Assembly: GCF_016756535.1 (NCBI RefSeq)
Contig: NZ_AP023247.1
Location: forward strand, 2,976,501-3,040,500
DNA: 64,000 bases
Direction: 5' to 3'
Origin: Mesorhizobium sp. 131-2-1
GTDB taxonomy: Bacteria > Pseudomonadota > Alphaproteobacteria > Rhizobiales > Rhizobiaceae
Shown here: in pieces, positions 1 through 8,653 of the stretch
How the letters are laid out: each line of letters starts with the position of its first letter
Position numbering within the stretch: the first letter of the stretch is position 1
Translations under genes and position numbers: made by a program
The notes under the pieces: generated by a model
Seen by the model: the letters and a program-made list of their open reading frames with translations, nothing else
Told to the model about the DNA's origin: nothing
Databases searched by the model: none

Positions 1-2
1 TG

Positions 3-218
3 AAGGGCTCGCTCTCGGGCTTCGTCGGCTCGCTGCTGCTGCGCGATTACGACGTGCTCGTCGCCTTCACCGAATACAACCGCAACGTCATCCGGCTGGA
101 GCCGCCGCTGACCTGCCAGCGCGAGCATGTCGACCGCTTCGTCGATGCCTTCGACAGCCTGCTGTCGCGCGGCATCGTGGCTATCGTGAAGGATTTCGTC
201 AAAAGCCAGGTTCGCTGA
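3..218 (+). CDS. Class III aminotransferase, C-terminal fragment
   Basis: The reading frame is open from the window edge to TGA at 216-218 and gives 71 residues. The segment VIRLEPPLTC followed by an amphipathic helix (REHVDRFVDAFDSLL) is the usual end of PLP-dependent class III aminotransferases of the acetylornithine/putrescine type. The PLP lysine and the rest of the enzyme lie upstream of the window, so the substrate cannot be read. The next gene starts 8 bp after the stop on the same strand, which suggests one transcript. Confidence 0.6.
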   Translation, partial: KGSLSGFVGSLLLRDYDVLVAFTEYNRNVIRLEPPLTCQREHVDRFVDAFDSLLSRGIVAIVKDFVKSQVR

Positions 219-226
219 GCAGGACG

Positions 227-1468
227 ATGCTGACCAGGCCGCCCATTGTCCCGACCAATCCGCTCGACCGGCTGACCGGCGCTGGCCTGGCGTGGGGCGA
301 GGGGACCTATGCGCGGTTCGCCGCACCGATCGGGGCGGCTGCCTTCGCGCTCTATATCCTGCTGACGGCGGTGACGGCGTGGATCATGCCCGACGCCAAC
401 TGGGACATGGTGCCTTATCTGGCGATCGCCGAGGAAGGCAGCTATCCCGACCCGCAGGCCCTGCATGATTATGCCTACAGCGCGGTCAAGGCCGGCGTCT
501 CGGCGGCCGACTACAAGACGCTGACCGACGATGGCGGTGGCTTCCGCAGCCACATGGCGGAGAACGCCGCCGACTTTCATTCGCTGCTCGGCATGTACCG
601 GATCAAGTTCCTCTATGCCGAGATCCTGTCCGGCCTCAGCCATGTCGTGTCGCCGGTCGAGGCGATGCGGCTCGTCTCGGTGGTCTCGGTGCTGCTGTTC
701 GGCGTCATCACGCTGCTCTGGCTGCGATCGGAAGGCGCGCTGGCGCTGGCGCCGGTGATCGGCGCGGTGCTGATCATGGCCGATTTCGGCGACGCGGCGC
801 GGGCCTCGACGCCGGATCTGATGTGCGCCGCGCTCTTCCTCGGAGGGCTCTATGCCTATGTGCGCAAGCGCGAGGCGGCGACTGCGATCCTGCTCTTCCT
901 CGCCTTCATGGCGCGGCCGGACAACATCGTCTTCCTGGCCATCTTCGCCGTGCTGCTGGCCGCCTTCCGGCAGAAGGCATGGGGCGCGCTCGCAGGCTTT
1001 GCCGCCTCTTTCGTTGCCTATTTCGCCATCTCGCATTGGGCCCAACACCCCGGCTGGTGGCCGCATCTGTGGTTCTCCACCATCGAGCAGCATTACAATA
1101 TGGACGGCTTCGAGCCGCCCTTCTCGGTCGTGGCCTATCTCCGGGCTTTCGCGGTTTCGCTGCTGCGCGCCGTCACCATGAACAGTTGGGTAGGTGTCTG
1201 CGTGCTGGCGCTGGCCGGCTGGTATGCGCTCGGTCGCGCCGGCTTCCGGCTCGAGCGCCGCGCCGGCATCCTGCTTGCCGCGCTGGTGCTCGGCGTGCTG
1301 GCGAAGTTCACGGTGTTTCCGATCCACGATACGCGCATCTACTTCCCCAATCTCCTGCCGCCCTTCCTGCTGCTTGCCGGCCCGCTGATGGCGCTGTGGG
1401 CCTCGGCCGGGCAGCGCGGCGCCACGCAGCACGTCAATGCCGCAGACAAGCCCGGAGACACACAATGA
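227..1468 (+). CDS. Polytopic membrane protein, GT-C-like, function unknown
   Basis: This 413-residue protein has about nine to ten hydrophobic segments from roughly residue 40 to 395. A polar loop follows the first segment and holds acidic residues (DANWDMVPY). A late HDTRIYFPNLLPP motif lies between membrane helices. The layout resembles GT-C fold, polyprenyl-sugar-dependent glycosyltransferases, but no family signature is certain. The stop overlaps the start of the FkbM methyltransferase gene by 4 bp (ATGA), so the two are translationally coupled and may act together on a cell-surface glycan. That role is inference from context. Confidence 0.6.
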   Translation: MLTRPPIVPTNPLDRLTGAGLAWGEGTYARFAAPIGAAAFALYILLTAVTAWIMPDANWDMVPYLAIAEEGSYPDPQALHDYAYSAVKAGVSAADYKTLTDDGGGFRSHMAENAADFHSLLGMYRIKFLYAEILSGLSHVVSPVEAMRLVSVVSVLLFGVITLLWLRSEGALALAPVIGAVLIMADFGDAARASTPDLMCAALFLGGLYAYVRKREAATAILLFLAFMARPDNIVFLAIFAVLLAAFRQKAWGALAGFAASFVAYFAISHWAQHPGWWPHLWFSTIEQHYNMDGFEPPFSVVAYLRAFAVSLLRAVTMNSWVGVCVLALAGWYALGRAGFRLERRAGILLAALVLGVLAKFTVFPIHDTRIYFPNLLPPFLLLAGPLMALWASAGQRGATQHVNAADKPGDTQ

Positions 1469-2217
1469 GTTCCGTTTCCAGCCTGGCGCGCCTTGCGCTG
1501 TCGTTCGTCCTGCCCGCCGGGCTGCTCGATCGCGGACCGGCGTTGCGCGGCACGAAATTCCTCGCCAAGGCGGCGCTGAAGGCGCGCTTCGGTGGCAGAC
1601 CGTTCCAGATGGTCAATGTCGGCGCCTGCGACGGCGCGCTGTTCGACGATGTCACGCCATGGCTGCACCGCATTGCGCGGGCGCGTGCCGTGCTGGTCGA
1701 GCCGGTTCCCTACAACCAGAAACGGCTGCGCGCCAACTATCCCGATACGGAACGCTTCATCATCGAGCCGGTGGCGGTGACCCGGACCAAGGGCTCGATC
1801 ACCGTCCATACTTTCGATGCCGCGGCACTCGAGGCCGGTACGCTGCCGATCGAGTTCATCGGCTGCTCCTCCGTCACCGACACCAATCTGATGTCGGGCA
1901 AGAACGCCTGGGGCGAGGCGGATTCCAACTTCAACAAGTTCGCGCCCTATCTGAAGGACATCGAGGTGCCCTCGGAACCTTTGCAGACGCTGCTCGACCG
2001 CAACGGGATCGCCCATATCGACGCCTTCCTCGTCGACTGCGAAGGCGCGGACTGGATGGTGTTCGACCAGCTCGACCTCAAGCGCTACCGTCCCGGCATG
2101 ATCAAGATCGAAGTCGGCGCGCTGCCGGCGGCCGAGATCGGCCAGGTCGTGGTCAAGCTGAAGACCGCCGGCTACCAGGTCGGCTTCCAGGCCGAGGACG
2201 TCTGGGCTTTCGCCTGA
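1465..2217 (+). CDS. FkbM family SAM-dependent methyltransferase
   Basis: The protein is 250 residues. It has the FkbM-type Rossmann start (MVNVGACDG near residue 50), an acidic end of strand 2 (VLVEPVPYN) and the later DAFLVDCEGAD segment that binds and positions SAM. The family O-methylates sugars and other small molecules. The ATG at 1465 was chosen because it overlaps the stop of the upstream membrane-protein gene (ATGA); the longer upstream open frame is antisense-like composition inside that gene. Likely substrate: a hydroxyl on an exported glycan, inferred only from the neighbour. Confidence 0.8.
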   Translation: MSSVSSLARLALSFVLPAGLLDRGPALRGTKFLAKAALKARFGGRPFQMVNVGACDGALFDDVTPWLHRIARARAVLVEPVPYNQKRLRANYPDTERFIIEPVAVTRTKGSITVHTFDAAALEAGTLPIEFIGCSSVTDTNLMSGKNAWGEADSNFNKFAPYLKDIEVPSEPLQTLLDRNGIAHIDAFLVDCEGADWMVFDQLDLKRYRPGMIKIEVGALPAAEIGQVVVKLKTAGYQVGFQAEDVWAFA

Positions 2218-2250
2218 CAAAACGCCAGTGACGGTCGGCTTCTGCCGAGG

Positions 2251-2276
2251 GTCGCGCCGTACCTGCGGCGTGTCGC
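2251..2276 (+). promoter_or_regulatory. Candidate AraC-type operator (GTCGC-N16-GTCGC)
   Basis: GTCGC at 2251-2255 is repeated at 2272-2276, exactly 21 bp apart, and the downstream copy is followed by AAA. The pair ends 93 bp upstream of the ATG of dehydrogenase copy 1. Pairs with the same spacing and the same orientation toward their gene occur before the corrinoid protein gene and MttB copy 2, and a near match lies before the virulence-factor/MetV/MetF operon. Two direct half-sites two helical turns apart suit an AraC-family activator. Confidence 0.55.
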
Positions 2277-2369
2277 AAACAGGCGGTAGCTCAATCCTCG
2301 TCCTCTGCATATTGTGCCCCATTCGAACGGGCGCTGGCGCGCCCGCTTACCACTTTGGAGTCACGGGCA

Positions 2370-4931
2370 ATGGCAGGGTTTCCGGAAAAGGCGAAGGTCG
2401 TCATCGTCGGGCTGGGCGGGATCGTGGGCGCTTCGGTCGCCCATCACCTGATCGAGCGCGGATGGGACGATATTGTCGGCATCGACAAGTCCGGCATCCC
2501 GACCGATATCGGCTCGACGGCGCACGCCTCCGACTTCTGCTACACCACCAGCCACGACTTCCTGTCGTGCTGGACGACGCTCTATTCGATCGATTTCTAC
2601 GAGAAGATGGGCCACTACGCGCGCGTCGGCGGCCTCGAGGTCGCCCGCGTCGGCGATGACGGGCGCATGGCGGAGATCAAGCGCAAGATCGCGTCGGCCA
2701 AATCCTTCGGCACCCGCGCCCGGCTGATCGAGCCGGCCGAGATCAAAGAGAAGTTTCCGCTGATCGAGGAGCATCTGGTGCAGGGCGGGCTCTGGGATCC
2801 GGATGCCGGCCTCGTCATCCCGCGCTCGCAGACGGTCGCCGGCAAGCTGGTCGACCAGGGTGTCGCCTCCGGCAAGCTCCAGTCCTTCGCCAATACGTCG
2901 GCCAAGTCGCTGATCGTCGAGAACGGACGCATCAAGGGTGTGGTGACCGAGCGCGGCACGATCATGGCCGACTATGTGGTCGTCTGCACCGGCATCTGGG
3001 GCCGTTTGACCGCGGCGCTGGTCGGCGAGGACCTGCCCGTCATGCCGATCGACCATCCGCTGACGTTCTTCGGCCCCTACAACGAATTCGCCGGCACCGG
3101 CAAGGAGATCGGCTGGCCGCTGCTGCGCGACCAGGGCAACTCCGCCTATATGCGCGACACCGGCGACCCCAAGACCGCCGAGGGCGGACAGATCGAATGG
3201 GGCTACTACGAGGAGACCAATCCGCGTCTTTGCCATCCGCGCGACCTTTTGGAAAAGGACCAGGCGCGGCTGTCGCCCTCGCAGCGCGACCTCGACATGG
3301 AGCAGATCCTGGCGCCGCTGGAGCGCGCCATGGAGCTGACGCCGATCCTCGGCGAGCTCGGCTACAATGAGGGCCACTCCTTCAACGGCTTGCTGCAGGT
3401 GACGACCGATGGCGGTCCGTCGATGGGCGAGAGCCAGAAGGTGAGGGGCCTCTGGTACGCGGTCGCCATCTGGGTCAAGGACGGCCCCGGCATGGGCAAG
3501 CTCATCGCCGATTGGATGACCGACGGCCGCACCTCGATCGACCATCACGCCATCGACTATGCGCGCTTCTACCCGCACCAGACGAAGGAAGAGTTCATCT
3601 GGGATCGCTGCACCGAGACGGCGATGAAGGTCTACAATCCGGCGGTGCATCCGCGCGAGCCGTTCTCCAAGGGCCGCGACATCCGCCGCTCGCCGTTCTG
3701 GGAGCGCGAGAAGGAGCTCGGCGGCTATTTCATGGAGCTGGGCGGCTGGGAGCGCGCCCACGGTTATGCCGCCAACGAGCACCTGCTGGAGAAGTATGGC
3801 AACCGCGTGCCGGTGCGCCAGGACGAGTGGGACAACCGCCATTTCTGGCGCGTTTCCAATGCCGAGCATCTGGCAATGAGCGAGGACTGCGGCATCGTCA
3901 ACCTGTCGCACTTCTCGATGTATGACGTCGAGGGGCCCGACCACGTCGCGCTGCTGGAATGGCTTTGCGCGGCCAAGATCGGCGGCGATAACAACATCGG
4001 CAAGGGCATCTACACCCACTTCCTCGACGAGGAAGGCATGGTGCGCGCCGACTTCACCGTCATCCGCATGGCCGATCGCTGCCGGGTGATCGACGGCGCC
4101 GATGCCGGCCCGCGCGACTTCCGCTACATGCAGCGCACCGCTCAGGACAAGGGCTTCGACGTCACCGTCACCGACGTGACGGAGAAGTACGTCACCATCG
4201 GCATCTGGGGTCCGAATGCGCGCACGACCCTGCAGAAGGTGGTCGAGAACCCCGAGGGGCTGACACTGGAGAATTTCCCCTTCGCGGCGATCAAGCCGAT
4301 CCGCATCGGCGGCAAGGATGTGACGGCCTTCCGCATCTCCTATGTCGGCGAGCAGGGCTGGGAGCTGCATATGCGCTACGAGGACGGCCTTGCCGTCTGG
4401 GACGCGCTGCGCTCGACCGGCGTCATGCCGTTCGGCGTCGAGACCTATGCCAATACGCGCCGCATGGAAAAGAGCCTGCGGCTGCAGAATGCCGACCTGT
4501 TGACCGAGTACAATCTGCTCGAAGCCGACCTTGCCCGTCCGAAGGTCAAGGAAAACGACTTCTGCGGCAAGGCCAAGCACCTGGAATACCGCGTGCGCGA
4601 ACACCAGCCGGCCATGCTGTGCACGCTGGTGATGACCGAGAACGTCGATCAGAACGGCGTCGCGCGCTATCCGGTCGGCACCATGCCGGTGCTGGATCCG
4701 TCGACCGGCGAGACGCTGGTCGATGAGCTCGGCCGCCGCTCCTTCACCACTTCGGTCGCCTATGGCCCGACGATCGGCAAGAACATCGCGCTCGCCTATC
4801 TGCCCTGGGCCTATGCCCAGGAAGGGCGCAAGCTCAAGGTCGAATATTTTGGCGAGACCTATCCGGTCGAGGTTGCCGGCGTCGGCTACAAGCCGCTTTA
4901 CGATCCGGAGAACCTGAAGCCGCGTAGCTGA
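2370..4931 (+). CDS. Dimethylglycine/sarcosine dehydrogenase-like flavoprotein, copy 1
   Basis: This 853-residue protein has an N-terminal FAD-binding DAO domain (about 8-370), a central FAO_M linker region, and GCV_T plus GCV_T_C folate-binding domains (about 420-840). The family oxidatively N-demethylates dimethylglycine or sarcosine and passes the methylene group to tetrahydrofolate. The dinucleotide motif reads GLGGIVG (14-20), a shifted form of GxGxxG. His52 in STAHAS sits where DMGDH/sarcosine dehydrogenases bind FAD covalently. ATG 2370 has GGAG nine bases upstream; TTG 2355 is in frame but lacks a site. A strong hairpin terminator follows. Only copy 2 has the classical GSSWHAAG motif, so this copy may use another N-methyl substrate. 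Confidence 0.8.
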   Translation: MAGFPEKAKVVIVGLGGIVGASVAHHLIERGWDDIVGIDKSGIPTDIGSTAHASDFCYTTSHDFLSCWTTLYSIDFYEKMGHYARVGGLEVARVGDDGRMAEIKRKIASAKSFGTRARLIEPAEIKEKFPLIEEHLVQGGLWDPDAGLVIPRSQTVAGKLVDQGVASGKLQSFANTSAKSLIVENGRIKGVVTERGTIMADYVVVCTGIWGRLTAALVGEDLPVMPIDHPLTFFGPYNEFAGTGKEIGWPLLRDQGNSAYMRDTGDPKTAEGGQIEWGYYEETNPRLCHPRDLLEKDQARLSPSQRDLDMEQILAPLERAMELTPILGELGYNEGHSFNGLLQVTTDGGPSMGESQKVRGLWYAVAIWVKDGPGMGKLIADWMTDGRTSIDHHAIDYARFYPHQTKEEFIWDRCTETAMKVYNPAVHPREPFSKGRDIRRSPFWEREKELGGYFMELGGWERAHGYAANEHLLEKYGNRVPVRQDEWDNRHFWRVSNAEHLAMSEDCGIVNLSHFSMYDVEGPDHVALLEWLCAAKIGGDNNIGKGIYTHFLDEEGMVRADFTVIRMADRCRVIDGADAGPRDFRYMQRTAQDKGFDVTVTDVTEKYVTIGIWGPNARTTLQKVVENPEGLTLENFPFAAIKPIRIGGKDVTAFRISYVGEQGWELHMRYEDGLAVWDALRSTGVMPFGVETYANTRRMEKSLRLQNADLLTEYNLLEADLARPKVKENDFCGKAKHLEYRVREHQPAMLCTLVMTENVDQNGVARYPVGTMPVLDPSTGETLVDELGRRSFTTSVAYGPTIGKNIALAYLPWAYAQEGRKLKVEYFGETYPVEVAGVGYKPLYDPENLKPRS

Positions 4932-4952
4932 GTTTTGCGAACCGCACGAAAG

Positions 4953-4975
4953 GCCCGGCCCTGTGCCGGGCTTTT
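4953..4975 (+). terminator. Rho-independent terminator
   Basis: A 7-bp stem GCCCGGC/GCCGGGC (4953-4959 and 4965-4971) with a 5-base loop is followed by TTTT. It lies 22 bp after the stop of dehydrogenase copy 1 and insulates it from the next gene. Confidence 0.85.
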
Positions 4976-5013
4976 CGCTTTGTTCCGCCGTGATTCTCGC
5001 TTACCGTTGCGGC

Positions 5014-5859
5014 ATGTCTGCTTTTGCCAGTGCAAGACATCTCCTTCCGGGCTGCGTCGCGCTGGCGTTGGTGCTTGGCACGGCGCCGGCCTCCTCCGCC
5101 GAGCCTGTCGATATCGAACTGGTTCTGGCGGTCGACGTCTCGCTGTCCATGTCGCCCGAAGAACTCGAGATCCAGCGACATGGCTATGCGGCGGCCCTGA
5201 CGCATGCTCTCGTGCTCAAGGCCATTGCCGATGGCGCCTATGGCAAGATCGCCGTCACCTATGTCGAATGGGCGGGCAGCAACTGGCAGCGTGTCATCGT
5301 GCCGTGGACGGCGATCGCCAATCGCGCCGATGCCGAGCGGGTGGTCGAGCAGCTCAACGCGCACCCGCCGGACAGCGCCAGGCGCACCTCGATTTCCGGC
5401 GCGCTGGAATTCGGCAGCGATCTTTTCGCCGAAAGCAGCTTTCAGGGCGCCAAGCGCGTCATCGACATTTCCGGCGACGGACCCAACAACCAGGGCGCGC
5501 CCGTCAACTTGGCACGGGACATCGTTGTGAGCCAAGGCATCACCATCAACGGGCTGCCTTTGATGACGCGGGGCGGCTTCACCGGCGCCTATGACGTCAA
5601 CGATCTCGACCGCTACTACAGCGACTGCGTCATCGGCGGACCCGGCGCCTTCATGATCCCGGTCAATGACTGGACACAGTTCCCGGAAGCGATCCGCCGC
5701 AAGCTGGTGCTGGAGCTTGCCGGCGCGGCTTCGCCGCAATGGGCGGCGGATGAGGCTACCCATCCGCCGGTGGTCCTCGCCCAGGACAAGCCCGTCGCGG
5801 ATTGTCAGGTTGGCGAGAAAATGTGGCGCGACCGCAGCTGGATGTTCGACAGCCGCTAG
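5014..5859 (+). CDS. DUF1194 family, vWA-like secreted protein
   Basis: The 281-residue protein begins with a Sec signal peptide (hydrophobic core about 10-25, cleavage after ASSAEP-type alanines). The mature part opens with the MIDAS-like metal site DVSLSMS and later has SGDGPNNQG, both typical of DUF1194 proteins with a von Willebrand A-type fold. The family is common in Rhizobiales and its role is unknown. ATG 5014 was chosen because it puts the signal peptide at the N terminus; GTG 4963 lies inside the upstream terminator. A short palindromic repeat follows the gene. Confidence 0.75.
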   Translation: MSAFASARHLLPGCVALALVLGTAPASSAEPVDIELVLAVDVSLSMSPEELEIQRHGYAAALTHALVLKAIADGAYGKIAVTYVEWAGSNWQRVIVPWTAIANRADAERVVEQLNAHPPDSARRTSISGALEFGSDLFAESSFQGAKRVIDISGDGPNNQGAPVNLARDIVVSQGITINGLPLMTRGGFTGAYDVNDLDRYYSDCVIGGPGAFMIPVNDWTQFPEAIRRKLVLELAGAASPQWAADEATHPPVVLAQDKPVADCQVGEKMWRDRSWMFDSR

Positions 5860-5910
5860 GGCAGGTCAGCTTTTGACAGTATCGGAGATCCGCTCCCCAG
5901 CATTGGTCTT

Positions 5911-5962
5911 GACGCAATTCCGGGCGGAAGACCGCTACGTACCTTTCCTGGAACTGCTCCAG
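5911..5962 (-). repeat. Degenerate rhizobial intergenic palindromic repeat, copy A
   Basis: Read on the minus strand, this 52-bp segment matches the plus-strand repeat at 34981-35031 at roughly four of five positions. The shared parts are AGCANTTCCAGGAAA at one end and CCGGAATTGCGT at the other. It lies between the DUF1194 and crystallin-fold genes and has no coding potential of its own. Confidence 0.65.
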
Positions 5963-6057
5963 TTGTCATGCCCCGCTTGCCTGTCCGGCGCGAGCCATGC
6001 AAAGTCGTCGCGTCGTGCCGATCTACGGCTTCCATGCGCAAAACGAGGAGACGTCCC

Positions 6058-6405
6058 ATGAAACCTGTTGCAGTCCTGATGGCGGCCGCATCGCTGCTTT
6101 GCGCTGGCAGCGCCAGTGCACAGTTTTACGGTGAAGCGGGCTGCGCCATGTTCGAGGACTCGAATTTTCGCGGCCGCGCGCTGGAATTGGGGGCGGACGA
6201 TTCGGTGAGCTTCCGTGGCGGCCAGTTCTGGAACGATCGCGTCTCCTCGGTGATTGTGAGCCGCGGCTGCACGCTTGTCGCCTATTCGGACACCAGGATG
6301 CGAGGCCGGTCGATCGAGATCAATCGCAGGGTCCGCGATTTCAGCAATACCGGCTGGAACGACCGCATCTCATCCGCCGAATGTTATTGCGGCGAGCGGT
6401 ACTAG
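6058..6405 (+). CDS. Secreted beta/gamma-crystallin-like protein
   Basis: The 115-residue protein has a clear signal peptide ending near SASAQF. It then has two Greek-key-like repeats: FEDSNFRGRALEL...WNDRVSSVIV and YSDTRMRGRSIEI...WNDRISSAE. Four cysteines could form two disulfides. Beta/gamma-crystallin domains often bind calcium. ATG 6058 has GAGGAG upstream; longer open frames start inside intergenic DNA. It converges with the regulator gene on the other strand. Function is otherwise unknown. Confidence 0.7.
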   Translation: MKPVAVLMAAASLLCAGSASAQFYGEAGCAMFEDSNFRGRALELGADDSVSFRGGQFWNDRVSSVIVSRGCTLVAYSDTRMRGRSIEINRRVRDFSNTGWNDRISSAECYCGERY

Positions 6406-6469
6406 AATCGCTCAAGTCAGGCCGGGGCGGGGAACAGCTCCGGCTATTGGCTTTGGGCGCCGACCAGGC

Positions 6470-7471
6470 TCAAGCCGCCAGCAGCTGCTTGCGGTCGACG
6501 CGCTCCTGCTGCGGCGAGCGGGCGTAGAGCTCGCGGTAGCATTTGGAGAAATGCGAGGCGGAGACGAAGCCGCAGGCGACCGCCACCTCGACCACCGGCA
6601 ACGACGACTGGATCAGGAGATGGCGGGCGCGGTCGAGCCGGATCTCCAGATAGTAGCGGGCAGGCGAGCGGCCCATCTCGGTGCGGAACAGGCGCTCGAT
6701 CTGCCGGCGCGACAGGTCGACATGGTCGGCGATCTCGATCAGCGACAGCGGTTCGGAGAGGTTCGCCTCCATCAGTTCGATGATGGTCAGCACCTTGGAG
6801 TTCTGCACGCCGAGGCGCGCCCGCAGCGGCAGGCGCTGGCGGTCGGTCGGGCTACGCACGCGGTCGGTCAGCACCTGCTCGCACACCCGGTTGACCAGGC
6901 TCTCGTCGAAATCGTCGCCGATCAGCTTCAGCATCATGTCGAGCGCAGCGGTGCCGCCGGCGCAGGTGTAGATGTTCTGGTCGATCTCGAACAGGTCGGC
7001 AAAGACATTGGCCTTCGGGAAGGCCTCGGAGAAGCCAGGCAGGTTCTCCCAGTGGATGGCGCAGCGCTTGTTGGACAACAGGCCGGCTGCGGCCAGGATA
7101 TGGGCGCCGGTGCACAGCCCGCCGACGGCGACGCCGCGATTGTATTCCTCGCGCAGCCAGGCGAAGGCCGACTTGTTCTGGTAGCGCTCGACATTGACGC
7201 CGCTGCAGACGATGGCCATGTTCGGCCTGTCCGGTCCAGCCATCTTCCTGCGCTCCTCCTCGAGCGAGGTGTTGACGGCGCATTCGACGCCGTTCGAGGC
7301 GCGCACCGGCTTGCCGTCGATACTGGCCAGGCGCCAGCTGTAGGCCTCGTAGCCGAGCATCCGGTTGGCCGACCGCAGCGGGTCGAGCGCCGTCGCGAAG
7401 GCGATCATGGTGAAGTCGGGGATGAGGAAGAATACGAACGATCTCTTGATCGGGTGCTTTACGGCATTCAC
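6470..7471 (-). CDS. GlxA/GbdR-type AraC family regulator (class I GATase-like sensor)
   Basis: The protein is 333 residues from GTG 7471, which has GAGG six bases upstream; TTG 7549 and ATG 7540 are in-frame alternatives without good sites. Residues about 5-190 form a DJ-1/PfpI-like domain with a nucleophile-elbow-like GGLCTGAH (Cys about 120). The C-terminal ~100 residues are an AraC double helix-turn-helix (LSLIEIADHVDLSRRQIERLF, split here only by description). Pseudomonas GbdR, the activator of glycine betaine and dimethylglycine catabolism, has this architecture. Because the window is full of betaine-type demethylation genes, this is the best candidate to bind the GTCGC-N16-GTCGC repeats. 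That link is inference. Two perfect inverted repeats with GCGAC cores lie upstream of its own gene. Confidence 0.75.
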   Translation of the reverse strand: MNAVKHPIKRSFVFFLIPDFTMIAFATALDPLRSANRMLGYEAYSWRLASIDGKPVRASNGVECAVNTSLEEERRKMAGPDRPNMAIVCSGVNVERYQNKSAFAWLREEYNRGVAVGGLCTGAHILAAAGLLSNKRCAIHWENLPGFSEAFPKANVFADLFEIDQNIYTCAGGTAALDMMLKLIGDDFDESLVNRVCEQVLTDRVRSPTDRQRLPLRARLGVQNSKVLTIIELMEANLSEPLSLIEIADHVDLSRRQIERLFRTEMGRSPARYYLEIRLDRARHLLIQSSLPVVEVAVACGFVSASHFSKCYRELYARSPQQERVDRKQLLAA

Positions 7472-7502
7472 GGGAAACCTCACGCGGCCATGACGCGAAC
7501 AG

Positions 7503-7528
7503 GATGTCGCGAATAGCATAGCGACATC
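7503..7528 (-). promoter_or_regulatory. Inverted repeat upstream of the GlxA/GbdR-type gene
   Basis: GATGTCGC (7503-7510) and GCGACATC (7521-7528) form perfect 8-bp arms with a 10-bp spacer, starting 32 bp above the chosen GTG. The GCGAC core is the same as in the direct-repeat operators elsewhere in the window, so autoregulation is possible. Confidence 0.45.
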
Positions 7529-7576
7529 AGGAAAAACCATTCCTGTCAATCGGGTAGAGCGGTTTGGAGTGATTAT

Positions 7577-7598
7577 ATTTGCGACATGGGTCGCAAAT
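7577..7598. promoter_or_regulatory. Second inverted repeat, GCGAC core
   Basis: ATTTGCGAC and GTCGCAAAT are perfect 9-bp arms around a 4-bp spacer. It lies about 105 bp upstream of the GlxA/GbdR-type start. The outer AAAT next to GTCGC also occurs beside the corrinoid-gene operator, which supports a shared binding protein. Confidence 0.45.
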
Positions 7599-7754
7599 GG
7601 GCAATTGCCTGGCGAATGGGCCCCGGCGTGCTACCGGAGCGGGCAGGCCGGCGTGGACCGACAGGCAAAAGAAACGCCGCCCCGGCGAGGCCGAAGCGGC
7701 GTGGAGGTCAACCTCGAAGCGGCGGCAGGGAGGCGCCGCGCTGAAGTCTTGATG

Positions 7755-7889
7755 TCAAGCGACGAAGCCGAGGCGCGCGGCAGCCATGGCGCCGGTCTGG
7801 CCGGGCATGGTGTTCGAAAGGCGCTGGCGCTCGAGCGCGGTCGTCAGGTTCATTTCGCGGCGGGCGAAGAGGCGGGCAAAAAGCTTCAT
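7755..7889 (-). CDS. Small basic protein of 44 residues, unknown
   Basis: ATG 7889 has GGAG six bases upstream and the frame runs to TGA at 7755. The product starts MKLFARLFARRE and is rich in Arg and Ala, with no signal peptide or membrane segment. It sits in the same divergent block as a DUF1127 gene and a LysR gene. Its size and charge resemble the small proteins controlled by VtlR/LsrB regulators, but it lacks the DUF1127 LPxDIxKDIG signature. The call rests on the ribosome-binding site, codon use and context. Confidence 0.5.
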   Translation of the reverse strand: MKLFARLFARREMNLTTALERQRLSNTMPGQTGAMAAARLGFVA

Positions 7890-7895
7890 TGTCAT

Positions 7896-8246
7896 CTCCA
7901 TTCGGTTGCTCAGACGGGTCGCCTTCGCTTGATGGAGTGGGGCAGCTCGTTTGCTGCGCGTGATATAGGCTTGTGTGAGTGAAAACTAAATCGCAAAAGC
8001 GAAGCACTTGTTATGAAAAGCGACACGGATTGCGACATTTTTGGGCAAGTTGCCCGGAATTTACGATTATTTACAATGCGTTAAATCGAAAACTGCGGTG
8101 TTATGCGATTGGCTCATATGCGTCATGCAGCCGTAGCATGGCTTCGAAAAATAATTTGAATGCAAACAAATTGGGCCCTCTGCGAATAGAGAAGGCCTGC
8201 CGGGCTGGGTTCACCGGGCAGGCCTTGGGTTTTTGATACACACGAT
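7896..8246. other. Intergenic region with AT-rich stretch and a hairpin
   Basis: No gene is supported here. The stretch 7975-8190 is much more AT-rich than its surroundings. It contains two direct GCGACA copies (8020-8025, 8032-8037) 12 bp apart. A 10-bp stem (about 8192-8201 with 8217-8226) is followed on the plus strand by GGGTTTTT. The hairpin could end transcripts from either side. A plus-strand small RNA ending there is possible but unproven. Confidence 0.4.
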
Positions 8247-8432
8247 TTACTTCGCTCCGGCCCAGGATCCGACACCGAGGCGCGCGCCGGACTTGGCGTC
8301 GGCGGCTTCCGGCCAGCCGATATCCTTCTGCAGTTCGATCGGCAGCGCATGGATGGCGCGTTCGGTCTGGTAGCGGGCGCGGGCCGCGCTGAATTCGGTC
8401 GCAAACCGACCGATGGACGACAGGATAGACAT
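8247..8432 (-). CDS. DUF1127 small protein
   Basis: The 61-residue product has an N-terminal amphipathic helix (MSILSSIGRFATEF) and the DUF1127 core ALPIELQKDIGWPE. DUF1127 proteins are small, basic and abundant in Alphaproteobacteria; some members bind RNA. A paralogue with the same core (SLPLDIQKDIGWP) lies at 10764-10949. The LysR gene next door resembles VtlR/LsrB, whose known targets in Brucella include DUF1127 genes. The ATG has GGAG upstream. Confidence 0.8.
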   Translation of the reverse strand: MSILSSIGRFATEFSAARARYQTERAIHALPIELQKDIGWPEAADAKSGARLGVGSWAGAK

Positions 8433-8653
8433 TTCATTCTCCTTTGCGTTGGACCGGGAATTGCCCGGCGGAAGCGTTAAGTCGGGTCTGTTTGAGCTTC
8501 ATTTCATGTCGATTGCAGGTCTGTGCCGTGGTCGTTTCATGGCTGCTTTTGGCAACAGCCTGGTTCGATGGAGTTGACTATCCTCCCAAATTGGAGTTCA
8601 ATCAAACGAAATGGAATGATCGTTCACATCAGAAAAATTGAAGGCTGATCCCG

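Noticed and set aside
2361..4604. A 747-residue minus-strand frame opposite dehydrogenase copy 1
   Set aside because: It mirrors the plus-strand gene; high-GC codon use keeps the opposite frame open. No domain is visible. The same holds for the 815-residue plus-strand frame at 35383-37830 and the minus-strand frame at 21408-22721.
7896..8653. An AbcR-type small RNA beside the VtlR/LsrB-like gene
   Set aside because: A hairpin with a T run exists at 8192-8234 and CTCCCAAA occurs near 8583, but the typical paired anti-Shine-Dalgarno loops and a promoter were not found together.
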